Part shown: positions 49,246 through 58,243 of the stretch, one piece after another
How the letters are laid out: each line of letters opens with the position of its first letter
Numbering within the stretch: position 1 is the first letter of the stretch
Assembly: GCF_014650175.1 (NCBI RefSeq)
Contig: NZ_BMUL01000010.1
Span: 186,001 to 250,000, forward strand
DNA from: Streptomyces termitum
Lineage (GTDB): Bacteria; Actinomycetota; Actinomycetes; Streptomycetales; Streptomycetaceae
Reading direction: 5' to 3'
DNA: 64,000 nucleotides
The notes under the pieces: generated by a model
The model's database searches: none
Told to the model about the DNA's origin: nothing
The model's input: only the letters and a program-made list of their open reading frames with translations
Program-made: the position numbers and the translations under genes

Positions 49246-50355
49246 TCAGGCGTCCAGTTCGTAGGCGTTCTTGGCGCGGGCGACGGACTCCTCGGGGGCC
49301 GGACCGCCGGCGTTCTCGGTGGCCAGGGCCTGGTTGAGCTCCACGAAGGGGCGCAGCCGCCGCTCGTAGCGGGCGAACGCGGCCCGGTGGTCGCCGGGCG
49401 TCAGGGCGAGGGACTCGGCCAGCACGTAGGCGCCCACGACGGCGAGGCTGGTGCCCTGCCCGGAGAGCGGGGAGGGGCAGTACCCGGCGTCGCCGAGCAG
49501 CGCGATCCGGCCCCGGGACCAGTGGTCCATCCGGATCTGGGCCATGGCGTCGCAGTAGAAGTCGGGGGCCTTCCCGGCGGCTTCGGCCAGCCGGGCGCCC
49601 TCCCAGCTCAGCCCGGAGAGCCGTTCGACGACGCGGCGGCGCAGCTCCTCGAGGGTGCGCAGACCGGCGGGCAGAACGCCGGACTCGAAGCCGAAGGCGA
49701 CGCGCAGTTCGGTGTTGGCGCGGACGGGCATGATGCCGAAGCCCACGCCGTCGTCGCTCAGCCAGACCTGCCAGTCCTCCAGGCCGAGGAAGTTCTCGGT
49801 GCCGAAGACGGAGAGGTAGCTGCCCAGGTGGTGGGAGAAGTCCTCCTCGGGCCCGAAGGCGAGGCGCCGGACGGTGGAGTGGAGGCCGTCGGCGCCGATC
49901 ACCAGGTCGAAGGTGCGGGGCGCGGAGCGGCGGAAGGTCACGTGGACGCCCGAGGCGTCCTCGTCGAGGGCGGTGACGCTGTCGTCGAAGAGGTACTCGA
50001 CGTCGGCGCGGGTGTGCTCGTACGCCATCCGGACGAGGTCGTCGCGCAGCACCTCGATGTCGGGGCTGTCGAGCCGGCCGCTGCTGTAGGTGGCCTCGGT
50101 GGAGCGGTGGACCTCCTGGCCGGTGGGGTCGAGGACCGACATGCCGCGCATCCGGGTGCGGACGCTCCGGGCGCGGTCGAGCAGGCCGGTGCGGTCGAGG
50201 ACCTCCAGGGCGACGCCCCGGACGTCGACGGCCTGTCCGCCGGAGCGGAGCCCGGGGGCGCGCTCGACGACGGTGGGGGCGAAGCCGCGGCGGTGGAGCC
50301 AGTGGGCGAGGACGGGGCCGGCGATGCCGCCGCCGGAGATGAGCACGGTCTGCAT
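49246..50355 (-). CDS. FAD-dependent aromatic-ring-hydroxylase-like monooxygenase
   Basis: A 369-residue group A flavoprotein monooxygenase from ATG 50355. FAD motifs: VLISGGGIAGPVLAHWLHRR at the N-terminus (GxGxxG form), the DG motif FDLVIGADGLHSTVRRLAFG near 155, and the GD motif RGRIALLGDAGYCPSPLSGQ near 283. The length lacks the extra C-terminal thioredoxin-like domain of phenol hydroxylases. Such enzymes hydroxylate phenolic or polyketide substrates, or inactivate drugs as in the TetX/rifampin group. It is divergent from a GntR-TetR regulator and probably repressed by it, an arrangement suggestive of xenobiotic response. Confidence 0.87.
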   Translation of the reverse strand: MQTVLISGGGIAGPVLAHWLHRRGFAPTVVERAPGLRSGGQAVDVRGVALEVLDRTGLLDRARSVRTRMRGMSVLDPTGQEVHRSTEATYSSGRLDSPDIEVLRDDLVRMAYEHTRADVEYLFDDSVTALDEDASGVHVTFRRSAPRTFDLVIGADGLHSTVRRLAFGPEEDFSHHLGSYLSVFGTENFLGLEDWQVWLSDDGVGFGIMPVRANTELRVAFGFESGVLPAGLRTLEELRRRVVERLSGLSWEGARLAEAAGKAPDFYCDAMAQIRMDHWSRGRIALLGDAGYCPSPLSGQGTSLAVVGAYVLAESLALTPGDHRAAFARYERRLRPFVELNQALATENAGGPAPEESVARAKNAYELDA

Positions 50356-50448
50356 GGGAACTCCTCGTTCGGTGAGTGCTTAGGGTTACGCTGTACGCAA
50401 CTGAACGTACGGCGTACGCGCAGCACCCTCAAGTGCGGCAACGAGGAG

Positions 50449-50510
50449 CTGTACTAGGTCAGTTCAGGCACGACGAGACACCCTCACAGGTGACCTCTGC
50501 ACTAGTACAG
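50449..50510. promoter_or_regulatory. twin operator in the FAD monooxygenase/regulator divergon
   Basis: CTGTACTAG (50449-50457) and its exact inverse CTAGTACAG (50502-50510) bracket 44 bp. The right copy sits in the near-perfect palindrome CTGCACTAGTACAG (50497-50510), 19 bp before the regulator GTG. Two sites spaced about five helical turns suit looping or cooperative binding by a two-DNA-binding-domain regulator. Confidence 0.6.
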
Positions 50511-50529
50511 CCAGACCAAGGGAGATGAA

Positions 50530-51525
50530 GTGACGCAGATCACAGGACCCTCGGGGCAGCCGCCCTACCTGCGCATCGTCGCCGGGATCCGGCGGCGGAT
50601 CGCGGACGGCGAACTGGCCCCCGGCGACCGGGTCCCCTCGACCCGGCAGCTGGCGAAGGACTGGGGTGTGGCGCTCGCCACCGCCACCAAGGCCCTGACC
50701 ACCCTCCGCCTGGAGGGCCTGGTCGAGACCCGCCCCCGGGCCGGCACCGTGGTCGCGGGCACCGCGCGGACCGCCTCCGCCCCGGCCACCGCACCGGCGG
50801 GCGCGCCCCGCCGGCCCCCGGCCGCCGCTCCCCCCTCCGAGCAGGACCTGACCCTCGACCGGATCGTGCGCGCGGCCGTGGAGATCGCCGACGCCGAGGG
50901 GCTGCCGGGGCTCTCCATGCGCGGCGTGGCGGCCCGGCTCGGCGTCGCCGCCATGTCGCCGTACCGGTACGTCACCGGCAAGGACGACCTCGTCCTGCTC
51001 ATGGCCGACGCCGCGTACGGCGAGGCGGCCTATCCCGCCGAGGTGCCCGAGGGGTGGCGCGCCCGCGTCGAGGAGGTCGCGCGGACCCTCTGGTCGCTGT
51101 ACCGCGCGCATCCGTGGCTGGCCCAACTGGGCTCCCTCACCCGCCCGTTGATCTCGCCGGGCCTGATGGTGCACGGGGAGCGGATGCTGAGCGCCCTCGA
51201 CGGCCACGGCCTCGCGCCGAAGGCCCTGTTCGAGACGCACGTCCTGATCTACAGCCACGTCCAGGGGCTGGCCGTCCACCTGGAGTGGGAGGCGCAGGCC
51301 GAGGCGGCCACCGGACAGTCGGAGGACGCCTGGATGGACGACCGGGCCGGCGCCCTGGGGGACCTGGCGGCCTCGGGCCGCTTCCCGGTCTTCGCCAGGA
51401 TCGTCGGCGGTTTCGGCGCGGACGGCTACGACATGCGGCTCGACGACTTCTTCGAGGCGGGCCTCAAGGCGCTCCTGGACGGCCTGACCCCGGTCGTCGA
51501 GGGCGCCGCGCCGACCGGCCCGTAG
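50530..51525 (+). CDS. GntR-TetR fusion transcriptional regulator
   Basis: A 331-residue protein from GTG 50530 with GGAGAT upstream. Residues about 10-80 are a GntR winged helix (YLRIVAGIRRRIADGELAPG, DRVPSTRQLAKDWGVALATA, TKALTTLRLEGLVETRPRAG). After an Ala/Pro linker, residues about 108-160 form a TetR HTH (LDRIVRAAVEIADAEGLPGL, SMRGVAARLGVAAMSPYRYV) followed by a TetR_C ligand-binding domain of the tetracycline-repressor type. The fusion is known in Streptomyces and reads two DNA elements. The divergent FAD monooxygenase is the likely target. A strong terminator follows. Confidence 0.9.
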   Translation: MTQITGPSGQPPYLRIVAGIRRRIADGELAPGDRVPSTRQLAKDWGVALATATKALTTLRLEGLVETRPRAGTVVAGTARTASAPATAPAGAPRRPPAAAPPSEQDLTLDRIVRAAVEIADAEGLPGLSMRGVAARLGVAAMSPYRYVTGKDDLVLLMADAAYGEAAYPAEVPEGWRARVEEVARTLWSLYRAHPWLAQLGSLTRPLISPGLMVHGERMLSALDGHGLAPKALFETHVLIYSHVQGLAVHLEWEAQAEAATGQSEDAWMDDRAGALGDLAASGRFPVFARIVGGFGADGYDMRLDDFFEAGLKALLDGLTPVVEGAAPTGP

Positions 51526-51543
51526 GGCTTCGCGGCGCGGGTA

Positions 51544-51577
51544 CGGCCCCGGGGCGGACGGTCGCGCCCCGGGGCCG
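51544..51577 (+). terminator. terminator after the GntR-TetR regulator
   Basis: CGGCCCCGGGGCG and CGCCCCGGGGCCG, perfect 13-bp arms with an 8-nt loop, 19 nt past the stop codon. Confidence 0.85.
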
Positions 51578-51616
51578 CGTGCGACGAATCCTGTCCGGGG
51601 TCTTCCAGAACAATGC

Positions 51617-51645
51617 GACATGTGAAATTTTACACGTCACATGTC
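51617..51645. promoter_or_regulatory. inverted repeat upstream of the collagenase gene
   Basis: GACATGTGA and TCACATGTC, perfect 9-bp arms around 11 A/T-rich bases, end 52 bp before the collagenase ATG. The A/T-rich centre contains TTTTACA, a possible -10-like region. It fits a repressor site over the promoter of the secreted protease. Confidence 0.55.
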
Positions 51646-51697
51646 AGTAGCCCGTGCGCTCCGCACGCGGCCCCAACGGCCCCGGAGGCCCCCACAG

Positions 51698-54019
51698 ATG
51701 CGTCCCTTCCGGACATCGAAGACCGCCGCGCGAAGACTTCCCGCGCTCGGCGCGGCCGTCTTCCTCTCCCTCGGCCTGTTCGCACCGCAGAGCCAGGCCG
51801 CCACCGGCGCCACCGCCCCGGCCCCGCGGGCCGGGCAGGAGACCGCCGCCGCGACGCCGCGGTCCTTCCCCGTCCCCAAGTCGCCCCACGCCCTCAGCGA
51901 CAACCCCCGCTTCCGGCTCTCCTCCCAGGACGGCACCGAGGAGAGCGGCCCCCGGGCCGCGGCCGCCACCCGCGCGGACCGGCGCCTCGCGGCCGCCGCC
52001 GACCCCTGCGGCGACCTCTCCGGCGTCATCGACGCCACCGGCGCCACCCTGGTCCAGCGCCTCACCGCGCTCCCCCAGATCACCTGCACCTACCCGCTGT
52101 TCGAGCTCACCGGCGAGAACGCGCGCAAGGCCTTCCGCGAGGCCCAGATGGTGACCGTCGCCGACGCGCTGCGCGACGCGTCCGCCACGTACACCGGCGA
52201 CAACCGCGCCGCCGTCGGCCAGCTGGTGATGTTCCTGCGCGCCGGGTACTACGTGCAGGACAACAACGCCGCCGCCGTCGGCGACTACGGCCCGGCCCTC
52301 CAGGGCGCGGCGCGCGGCGCCCTCGACGCCTTCTTCGCCAACCCGCGCAGCAAGGACGTCACCGACGCCAACGGCGCGATCCTCAACGAGGTCGTCACCC
52401 TCGTCGACAGCACCCACGAGGCCGGCCGGTACGCCGGTGTCGTCAAGTGGATGCTCGGCGCCTACGACGCCACCTGGCCCGGCCAGATGAACCTGGCCAT
52501 GCAGCACGTCGAATGGGTCGTCGAGAACGGCTTCAAGGCCAAGAACGACGCGCGCGGCTGGCGCGCCGCCCTCAAGGCCGACCCCTCGATCCTCGACACC
52601 TGGTCCGGCTTCGTCACCCGCAACGAGGCGCAGCTCAACCGCCTGGACGTGGTCAGCAACGTCGGCCGCCACCTCGGCAGCGCCCTCGACGTCCCCGAGC
52701 TCAAGGACCGGCTCCGGCCGCTCCTCAAGAACCTGATCAACCGCTACCCGAACGTCGGCCCCACCGCCCCGATCACCATGAACCTGGGCTGGGCCACCCG
52801 CCAGTACGACAAGGGCAACTGCGCCGCCTACGGCATCTGCGACCTCGGGCAGCGCGTGCTGCCGCTGGTCCTGCCGACCCAGCACACCTGCACCCCGGGC
52901 CTGAAGATCCGCGCCCAGGACATGTCCCCCGGCCAGCTCGCGAGCACCTGCGCGAGCCTCGTCGGCCAGGACGCGTACTTCCACCGAATCATCGGCGACC
53001 AGGGCCCGATCCCCGGCGACGTCAACACCGACCTGGAGGTCGTCGCCTTCGACGACTACACCCAGTACGCGCTGTACGCCTGGGCGATCTACGACATCGA
53101 CGTCGACAACGGCGGCATGTACGAGGAGGGCAACCCGGCGGTCCCCGGCAACCAGGCCCGCTTCATCGCCCACGAGGCCAGCTGGCTGCGCCCCGACTTC
53201 CAGATCTGGAACCTGAACCACGAGTACACCCACTACCTCGACGGCCGCTACAACATGCACGGCGACTTCGAGGCGGGCATGACCACGCCGACCATCTGGT
53301 GGGTCGAGGGCATCGCCGAGAACATCTCGTACGGCTACCGCGACGAGCGCAACAGCGACGCCATCGCCGCGGCCGCCCGGCAGACGTACAAGCTCAGCGA
53401 CCTCTTCGACACCGTCTACGGCCAGGAGGAGGACCCCGAGGCGGACTCCGACCGGGTCTACCGCTGGGGCTGGCTCGCGGTCCGCTACATGCTCCAGAAG
53501 CACCCCGCCGACGTCCAGGCGGTGCTCGGCGAGTACCGCACCGGTGACTGGGCCGGGGCCCGCACGCTCCTGAAGCAGACCATCGGCACCCGCTACGACG
53601 CGGACTTCGCGACCTGGCTGACCACCAGCTGCGCCACCGACGGCTGCGGACCGCTGCCGGACGCCACGACCACGGCCCCGGCCGCGCCGCTCTGCACCCT
53701 GCCCGACGCCCGCCAGTTCGACCAGGACTGCCGCCGGGACGGCCTCGCCGCCACCGCCGGCGGCTACAGCTACCACTTCGTCTACCTGCCGGCCGGCGTC
53801 AAGAAGCTGACGCTGACCAGCGGTGGCGGCACCGGCGACGCCGACCTGTACTACGGCGGCGGCAGCTGGGCCACCACCGGCAGCCACCTCGCCAAGTCCG
53901 CCGGTCCCGGCAACGTCGAGACGCTGACGATCGACAACCCGCCGGCCGGCTGGGTCTACTTCAGCCTCGCCGCCCAGCAGGGCTTCAGCGGCGTGAGCCT
54001 CTCCGTCCAGGCCCGCTGA
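51698..54019 (+). CDS. secreted microbial collagenase (peptidase M9) with C-terminal PPC domain
   Basis: A 773-residue protein from ATG 51698 (GGAGG 9 nt upstream). A signal peptide is clear (RRLPALGAAVFLSLGLFAPQ, cleavage near SQA-AT). An M9 N-terminal activator domain covers about 120-370. The gluzincin peptidase domain has the zinc helix LNHEYTHYLDGRYNMHGDFE near residue 506 (HEXXH) and the third-ligand Glu in WWVEGIAENISYGYRDERNS near 536. A pre-peptidase C-terminal domain ends the protein (GLAATAGGYSYHFVYLPAGV to VYFSLAAQQGFSGVSLSVQA). It degrades collagen or gelatin outside the cell. Expression is probably controlled at the 51617-51645 inverted repeat. It converges with the LysR gene through a strong terminator. 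Confidence 0.93.
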   Translation: MRPFRTSKTAARRLPALGAAVFLSLGLFAPQSQAATGATAPAPRAGQETAAATPRSFPVPKSPHALSDNPRFRLSSQDGTEESGPRAAAATRADRRLAAAADPCGDLSGVIDATGATLVQRLTALPQITCTYPLFELTGENARKAFREAQMVTVADALRDASATYTGDNRAAVGQLVMFLRAGYYVQDNNAAAVGDYGPALQGAARGALDAFFANPRSKDVTDANGAILNEVVTLVDSTHEAGRYAGVVKWMLGAYDATWPGQMNLAMQHVEWVVENGFKAKNDARGWRAALKADPSILDTWSGFVTRNEAQLNRLDVVSNVGRHLGSALDVPELKDRLRPLLKNLINRYPNVGPTAPITMNLGWATRQYDKGNCAAYGICDLGQRVLPLVLPTQHTCTPGLKIRAQDMSPGQLASTCASLVGQDAYFHRIIGDQGPIPGDVNTDLEVVAFDDYTQYALYAWAIYDIDVDNGGMYEEGNPAVPGNQARFIAHEASWLRPDFQIWNLNHEYTHYLDGRYNMHGDFEAGMTTPTIWWVEGIAENISYGYRDERNSDAIAAAARQTYKLSDLFDTVYGQEEDPEADSDRVYRWGWLAVRYMLQKHPADVQAVLGEYRTGDWAGARTLLKQTIGTRYDADFATWLTTSCATDGCGPLPDATTTAPAAPLCTLPDARQFDQDCRRDGLAATAGGYSYHFVYLPAGVKKLTLTSGGGTGDADLYYGGGSWATTGSHLAKSAGPGNVETLTIDNPPAGWVYFSLAAQQGFSGVSLSVQAR

Positions 54020-54025
54020 GCCCGC

Positions 54026-54060
54026 TCCGCCGGGGCCCGCCGCGCGCGGGCCCCGGCGGA
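54026..54060. terminator. bidirectional terminator between collagenase and LysR genes
   Basis: TCCGCCGGGGCCCGC and GCGGGCCCCGGCGGA, perfect 15-bp arms with loop CGCGC, fill the short space between convergent stops. Confidence 0.9.
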
Positions 54061-54064
54061 CGCG

Positions 54065-54973
54065 TCACGGCACCACGGCGGCGGCCGTGCCGAGCGCCGC
54101 CAGGACGGGCGCGATCAGGGGATGCTCCCCGGCGCCCCGGCGGACGGCCGCGAAGACCCGGCGGGTGGGCGCGACGCCGTCCACCGGCCGGATGCCGACG
54201 TCGGTCAGGTCCATGCCGCGCAGCGCCGAGCGGGGCACCAGCGCCACCCCCGCCCCGGCGGCGGCCAGCGCCACGACCGCGCGGAAGTCGTCCGAGACGT
54301 GTGCGAAGCGGGGCGCGAACCCCGCGTACTCGCAGGCCAGCACGGTCACGTCGTGGCAGGGATTGCCCGCGGACTGGCCGATCCAGGCGTCCTTGGCGAG
54401 GGCCGCGAGCCCGACCCGCTCCCCGGCCGCGAGGGCGTGGCCCGGCGGCAGCACCGCGTCGAAGGGCTCCGCGTAGAGCGGCACCCGGGTCAGCCGGTCG
54501 TCGTCCTCGCCGGGCGCGCCCCGGTACTCGACGGCCACCGCCACGTCCACCTGCCGGTCCAGGACCATGAGCAGGCTCGCGTCGCCCTCCGCGTCCCGGA
54601 CCCGGACCCGGATGCCGGGCGAGGCGCCGGCCAGCGCCGCGATGGCGGGGGCCACGACCAGGCCGATGCCGGTGGCGAAGGCGGCCACCGTGACGGTGCC
54701 CGCCTCGCCGGAGCCGTACGCCGCCAGTTCCGCCTCGGCCCGCTCCAGCTGGGCGAGGACCGCGTTGGCGTGGCTCAGCAGGATCTCCCCGGCGGGGGTC
54801 AGCCGGGCGCCGCGCGCGCTGCGGTCGACCAGCCGGTGGCCGGTCTCCTGCTCCAGGGCGGCGAGCTGCTGGGAGACGGCCGAGGGGGTGAGGTAGAGCG
54901 CGGCGGCCGCCGCGGTGACCGTGCGGTGGTCGGCCACCGCGCGGAGGATGTGCAACCGCCGTGCTTCGATCAT
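54065..54973 (-). CDS. LysR-family transcriptional regulator
   Basis: A 302-residue protein from ATG 54973, standard length for the family. The N-terminal winged HTH is textbook: RRLHILRAVADHRTVTAAAA, ALYLTPSAVSQQLAALEQET, GHRLVDRSARGARLTPAGEI. The effector domain (about 90-300) follows with VTVAAFATGIGLVVAPAIAA and a hinge. It lies 58 bp downstream of kbl on the same strand, so it could be co-transcribed with, and regulate, the threonine catabolic genes. LysR genes are more often divergent from their targets, so this is tentative. Confidence 0.88.
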   Translation of the reverse strand: MIEARRLHILRAVADHRTVTAAAAALYLTPSAVSQQLAALEQETGHRLVDRSARGARLTPAGEILLSHANAVLAQLERAEAELAAYGSGEAGTVTVAAFATGIGLVVAPAIAALAGASPGIRVRVRDAEGDASLLMVLDRQVDVAVAVEYRGAPGEDDDRLTRVPLYAEPFDAVLPPGHALAAGERVGLAALAKDAWIGQSAGNPCHDVTVLACEYAGFAPRFAHVSDDFRAVVALAAAGAGVALVPRSALRGMDLTDVGIRPVDGVAPTRRVFAAVRRGAGEHPLIAPVLAALGTAAAVVP

Positions 54974-55031
54974 GCTCCCAGTGTCCCAGGCGGCGGGGGC
55001 GGCGGGCGCCGCTCCCGCCGCCGGTCCGGCG

Positions 55032-56231
55032 TCAGCCCCGGAGCTCGGCGCGGGCCGCCACGAAGGCGTCCACCGCGCGGTTCACGTCCGCCGTCGAGTG
55101 CGCGGCCGAGAGCTGGACGCGGATGCGGGCCTGGCCCTGCGGCACGACCGGGTACGAGAAGCCGATCACGTACACCCCGCGCTCCAGGAGCAGTTCGGCC
55201 ATCTTCCCGGCCTCCGCCGCGTCGCCGATCATGACGGGGGCGATGGCGTGGTCGCCGGGGAGGATGTCGAAGCCCTCCTCGGTCATCCGGCGGCGGAACA
55301 GCGCCGTGTTGGCGTTGAGCCGCTCGCGCAGCTCGCCGGCGGTCTCCAGGAGGTCGATGACCTTGAGGGAGGCGGCGGCGATGACCGGGGCGAGCGTGTT
55401 GGAGAAGAGGTACGGGCGGGACCGCTGGCGCAGCAGGGCGACGATCTCGGCGCGGGCCGCGACGTAGCCGCCGGAGGCGCCGCCGAGGGCCTTGCCCAGG
55501 GTGCCGGTGATGATGTCGACGCGGTCCATGACGCCGTGCAGCTCGGGGGTGCCGCGGCCGCCGGCGCCGACGAAGCCGACGGCGTGCGAGTCGTCGACCA
55601 TGACCATGGCGTCGTAGCGCTCGGCCAGGTCGCAGATGTCGGCGAGCGGGGCGACGTAGCCGTCCATGGAGAAGACGCCGTCGGTGACGATCAGCTTGCG
55701 CCGGGCGCCGCCCTCGACGGCCTCCTTGAGCCGCTGCTCCAGGTCCGCCATGTCGCGGTTGGCGTAGCGGAGGCGGCGGGCCTTGGAGAGGCGGATGCCG
55801 TCGATGATGGAGGCGTGGTTGAGGGCGTCGGAGATGACCGCGTCCTCGGGGCCGAGGAGGGTCTCGAAGACGCCGCCGTTGGCGTCGAAGCAGGAGGAGT
55901 AGAGGATCGTGCCCTCCTGGCCGAGGAAGGCCGAGAGGCGGGCCTCCAGCTCCTTGTGCACCTCCTGCGTGCCGCAGATGAAGCGGACGGAGGCCATGCC
56001 GTAGCCCCAGCGGTCGAGGGCCGCGTGGGCGGCGGCGACGACGTCGGGGTGGTCGGCGAGGCCGAGGTAGTTGTTGGCGCAGAAGTTCAGCACCTCGCCG
56101 GGACGGCCTCCGGAGGTCACCTCGACGGTCGCCGACTGCGGGGTGCCGATGACGCGCTCGGGCTTGTGCAGGCCGGCGGCGCGGATCTCGTCGAGGGTGG
56201 CGCGGACGTCGTCGCGTACGGAATCGAACAT
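55032..56231 (-). CDS. kbl: glycine C-acetyltransferase (2-amino-3-ketobutyrate CoA ligase)
   Basis: A 399-residue PLP enzyme of the alpha-oxoamine synthase family from ATG 56231. Landmarks: NFCANNYLGLADHPDVVAAA, YGMASVRFICGTQEVHKELE, IVTDGVFSMDGYVAPLADIC, MVMVDDSHAVGFVGAGGRGT (cofactor Asp/His) and the PLP lysine in ITGTLGKALGGASGGYVAAR. It cleaves 2-amino-3-oxobutyrate with CoA to glycine and acetyl-CoA. It is 3 bp downstream of tdh, forming the classic threonine-to-glycine operon. Confidence 0.95.
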   Translation of the reverse strand: MFDSVRDDVRATLDEIRAAGLHKPERVIGTPQSATVEVTSGGRPGEVLNFCANNYLGLADHPDVVAAAHAALDRWGYGMASVRFICGTQEVHKELEARLSAFLGQEGTILYSSCFDANGGVFETLLGPEDAVISDALNHASIIDGIRLSKARRLRYANRDMADLEQRLKEAVEGGARRKLIVTDGVFSMDGYVAPLADICDLAERYDAMVMVDDSHAVGFVGAGGRGTPELHGVMDRVDIITGTLGKALGGASGGYVAARAEIVALLRQRSRPYLFSNTLAPVIAAASLKVIDLLETAGELRERLNANTALFRRRMTEEGFDILPGDHAIAPVMIGDAAEAGKMAELLLERGVYVIGFSYPVVPQGQARIRVQLSAAHSTADVNRAVDAFVAARAELRG

Positions 56232-56234
56232 GGG

Positions 56235-57275
56235 TCAGGCTCCCGCAGTCCAGTCGAGGATGATCTTGCCGCTCTTGCCGGAGGCCGCGTCGTCGAAGGC
56301 CGCCTCGTGATCGGTGTGGTCGTACCGGCCGGTGATGACCGGGGAGAGGTCGAGCCCGCCCTCCAGGAGGACGGACATGGCGTACCAGGTCTCGAACATC
56401 TCGCGGCCGTAGATGCCCTTGACGGTGATCATCGAGGTGACGATCTTCGCCCAGTCGACGGCGAAGTCCTCGCTCGGCAGGCCGAGCATGGCGATCTTCC
56501 CGCCGTTCGTCATGTTGGCGATCATGTCGCGCATGGCGTGCGGGTTGCCGGACATCTCCAGGCCGACGTCGAAGCCCTCCTTGAGCCCGAGGGTGCGCTG
56601 GCCGTCGGCGATGCTCTTCTCCGCGACGTTCAGGGCGAGGGAGACGCCGGTCTTGCGGGCCAGGTCCAGGCGCTCCTCGCTGACGTCGGTGATGACGACG
56701 TGGCGGGCGCCGGCGTGCTTGGCGACGGCGGCGGCCATGATGCCGATCGGGCCGGCGCCGGTGACGAGGATGTCCTCGCCGACCAGCGGGAAGGAGAGCG
56801 CGGTGTGGACGGCGTTGCCGAACGGGTCGAAGATCGCGGCGACGTCGAGGTCGACGGGGACCCGGTGCACCCACACGTTGGAGGCGGGCAGCGCCACGTA
56901 CTCGGCGAAGGCGCCGTCCCGGCCGACGCCGAGGCCGACGGTGGCGCGGCAGAGGTGGCGGCGGCCCGCCAGGCAGTTGCGGCACTTGCCGCAGACGAGG
57001 TGTCCCTCGCCGCTGACCAGGTCGCCGACGGCGATGTCGGAGACGTCACGGCCGACGGAGACGACCTCGCCGACGAACTCGTGGCCGATCGTCATGGGCG
57101 TGGCGATGGTCTTCTGCGCCCAGCCGTCCCACGAGCGGATGTGGAGGTCGGTGCCGCAGATGCCCGTCCGCTTGACCTTGATCAGTACGTCCCCGGGACC
57201 GGTCTCCGGCTCGGGCACGTCCGTGAGCCAGAGTCCCGGCTCCGCCTTCAGCTTGACCAACGCCTTCAATGCCAC
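56235..57275 (-). CDS. tdh: L-threonine 3-dehydrogenase
   Basis: A 346-residue zinc-dependent medium-chain dehydrogenase from ATG 57275. Catalytic zinc motifs are RTGICGTDLHIRSWDGWAQK and TIGHEFVGEVVSVG. The structural zinc loop is CGKCRNCLAGRRHLC. The NAD-binding glycine motif is VTGAGPIGIMAAAVAKHAGA. It oxidises L-threonine to 2-amino-3-oxobutyrate, the substrate of Kbl encoded next. The upstream gap to the PPTase gene (157 bp) carries a GGGAA-GATTCG-TTCCC hairpin and probably the promoter. Confidence 0.95.
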   Translation of the reverse strand: MALKALVKLKAEPGLWLTDVPEPETGPGDVLIKVKRTGICGTDLHIRSWDGWAQKTIATPMTIGHEFVGEVVSVGRDVSDIAVGDLVSGEGHLVCGKCRNCLAGRRHLCRATVGLGVGRDGAFAEYVALPASNVWVHRVPVDLDVAAIFDPFGNAVHTALSFPLVGEDILVTGAGPIGIMAAAVAKHAGARHVVITDVSEERLDLARKTGVSLALNVAEKSIADGQRTLGLKEGFDVGLEMSGNPHAMRDMIANMTNGGKIAMLGLPSEDFAVDWAKIVTSMITVKGIYGREMFETWYAMSVLLEGGLDLSPVITGRYDHTDHEAAFDDAASGKSGKIILDWTAGA

Positions 57276-57432
57276 GGCTCCCGACGTGCGTGTCCTGTGA
57301 TGTACGGGTCAAGGCACGCGCGCGTGCACAAGATCCTCGGGAACGAATCTTCCCTACCGGGGGCCCGCGGTCCATCGAGGTTTTCTTAAGCGCGCTCGCA
57401 GCTCAGCTTCACGCCGGGGACGTCCCCGCTGC

Positions 57433-58218
57433 TCAGGAGGGTGCGGGGGTGGCCTCGGCGGTGACGAAGGAGGCCGGAAGCCAACTCGTACGGACGCGTC
57501 CCAGGGGGCCGGCGACGGCGACGGCCGCCGCGTGCCCGGCGGCCGTGCCGACGCTGCGGACGGACCAGCCGGCCGGGAGGGCGGCGGGCTCGGACTCCCC
57601 GAGGTAGTCCTTGGCGAGGGAGCGGGCGACGCCTATCCCGACGCCCTTGAGGTACGCCTCCTTGCGGCACCAGATCCGGGCGAACGCCTCGGGGGTGTGG
57701 CCCGCGGCGGCGATCTCGGCCTGCTCCAGCGGGTGGAGGGCCGGGGTCACGTCGCGGACGGTGCCCTCCTTGGGCAGGCTCTCGACGTCCACGCCGACGG
57801 ACCGGGCGGCGAAGCCGATGAGGACGACGTCGCCGCTGTGCGAGAGGGAGAAGTGCGGGGCGCCGGACGGGGTGGCGACGGCGGGCCGGCCGTGGAGGGC
57901 GCCGCAGCCGGGGCAGGGCTCGCGGCGGTACGTGAGCGCGGCGGGCGGCACCCCCAGCCGGGGGGCCAGGAGGCGGCGCAGGGCGACGTGCCCGATGCCG
58001 TACCGGAGCCGGTCGGCGACCGCGAGGGGGGTGCCGAGCCGGCCCCGCTCCTCCTCGTCGAGCTCGGAGGGGTCCAGCTCGCCCTCGGTGAGGTGGTCCA
58101 CCCGGAGCTGCCACAGGTCGACGTCGACCGGGTCCGGTCCGGCCGGGCCGGGGCCGGTGGGGGGCGCGGTGGGGGCGGGGGTGGGGTCGCCGGGACCTTC
58201 GGTGATCACGCCGGTCAT
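57433..58218 (-). CDS. 4'-phosphopantetheinyl transferase (Sfp type)
   Basis: A 261-residue protein from ATG 58218. The first 30 residues are a Pro/Gly tail. Family motifs: HFSLSHSGDVVLIGFAARSV near 120, GVDVESLPKEG near 141 with Mg2+-binding Asp/Glu, and RIWCRKEAYLKGVGIGVARS near 180 (WxxKEA). It transfers phosphopantetheine from CoA to acyl, peptidyl or aryl carrier proteins, activating PKS and NRPS enzymes. No carrier protein is in the window. It lies 25 bp downstream of the Ser/Thr kinase stop on the same strand, so co-transcription is likely. Confidence 0.93.
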   Translation of the reverse strand: MTGVITEGPGDPTPAPTAPPTGPGPAGPDPVDVDLWQLRVDHLTEGELDPSELDEEERGRLGTPLAVADRLRYGIGHVALRRLLAPRLGVPPAALTYRREPCPGCGALHGRPAVATPSGAPHFSLSHSGDVVLIGFAARSVGVDVESLPKEGTVRDVTPALHPLEQAEIAAAGHTPEAFARIWCRKEAYLKGVGIGVARSLAKDYLGESEPAALPAGWSVRSVGTAAGHAAAVAVAGPLGRVRTSWLPASFVTAEATPAPS

Positions 58219-58243
58219 TAAATCAGCGCGGCCGGGCGCCCGT

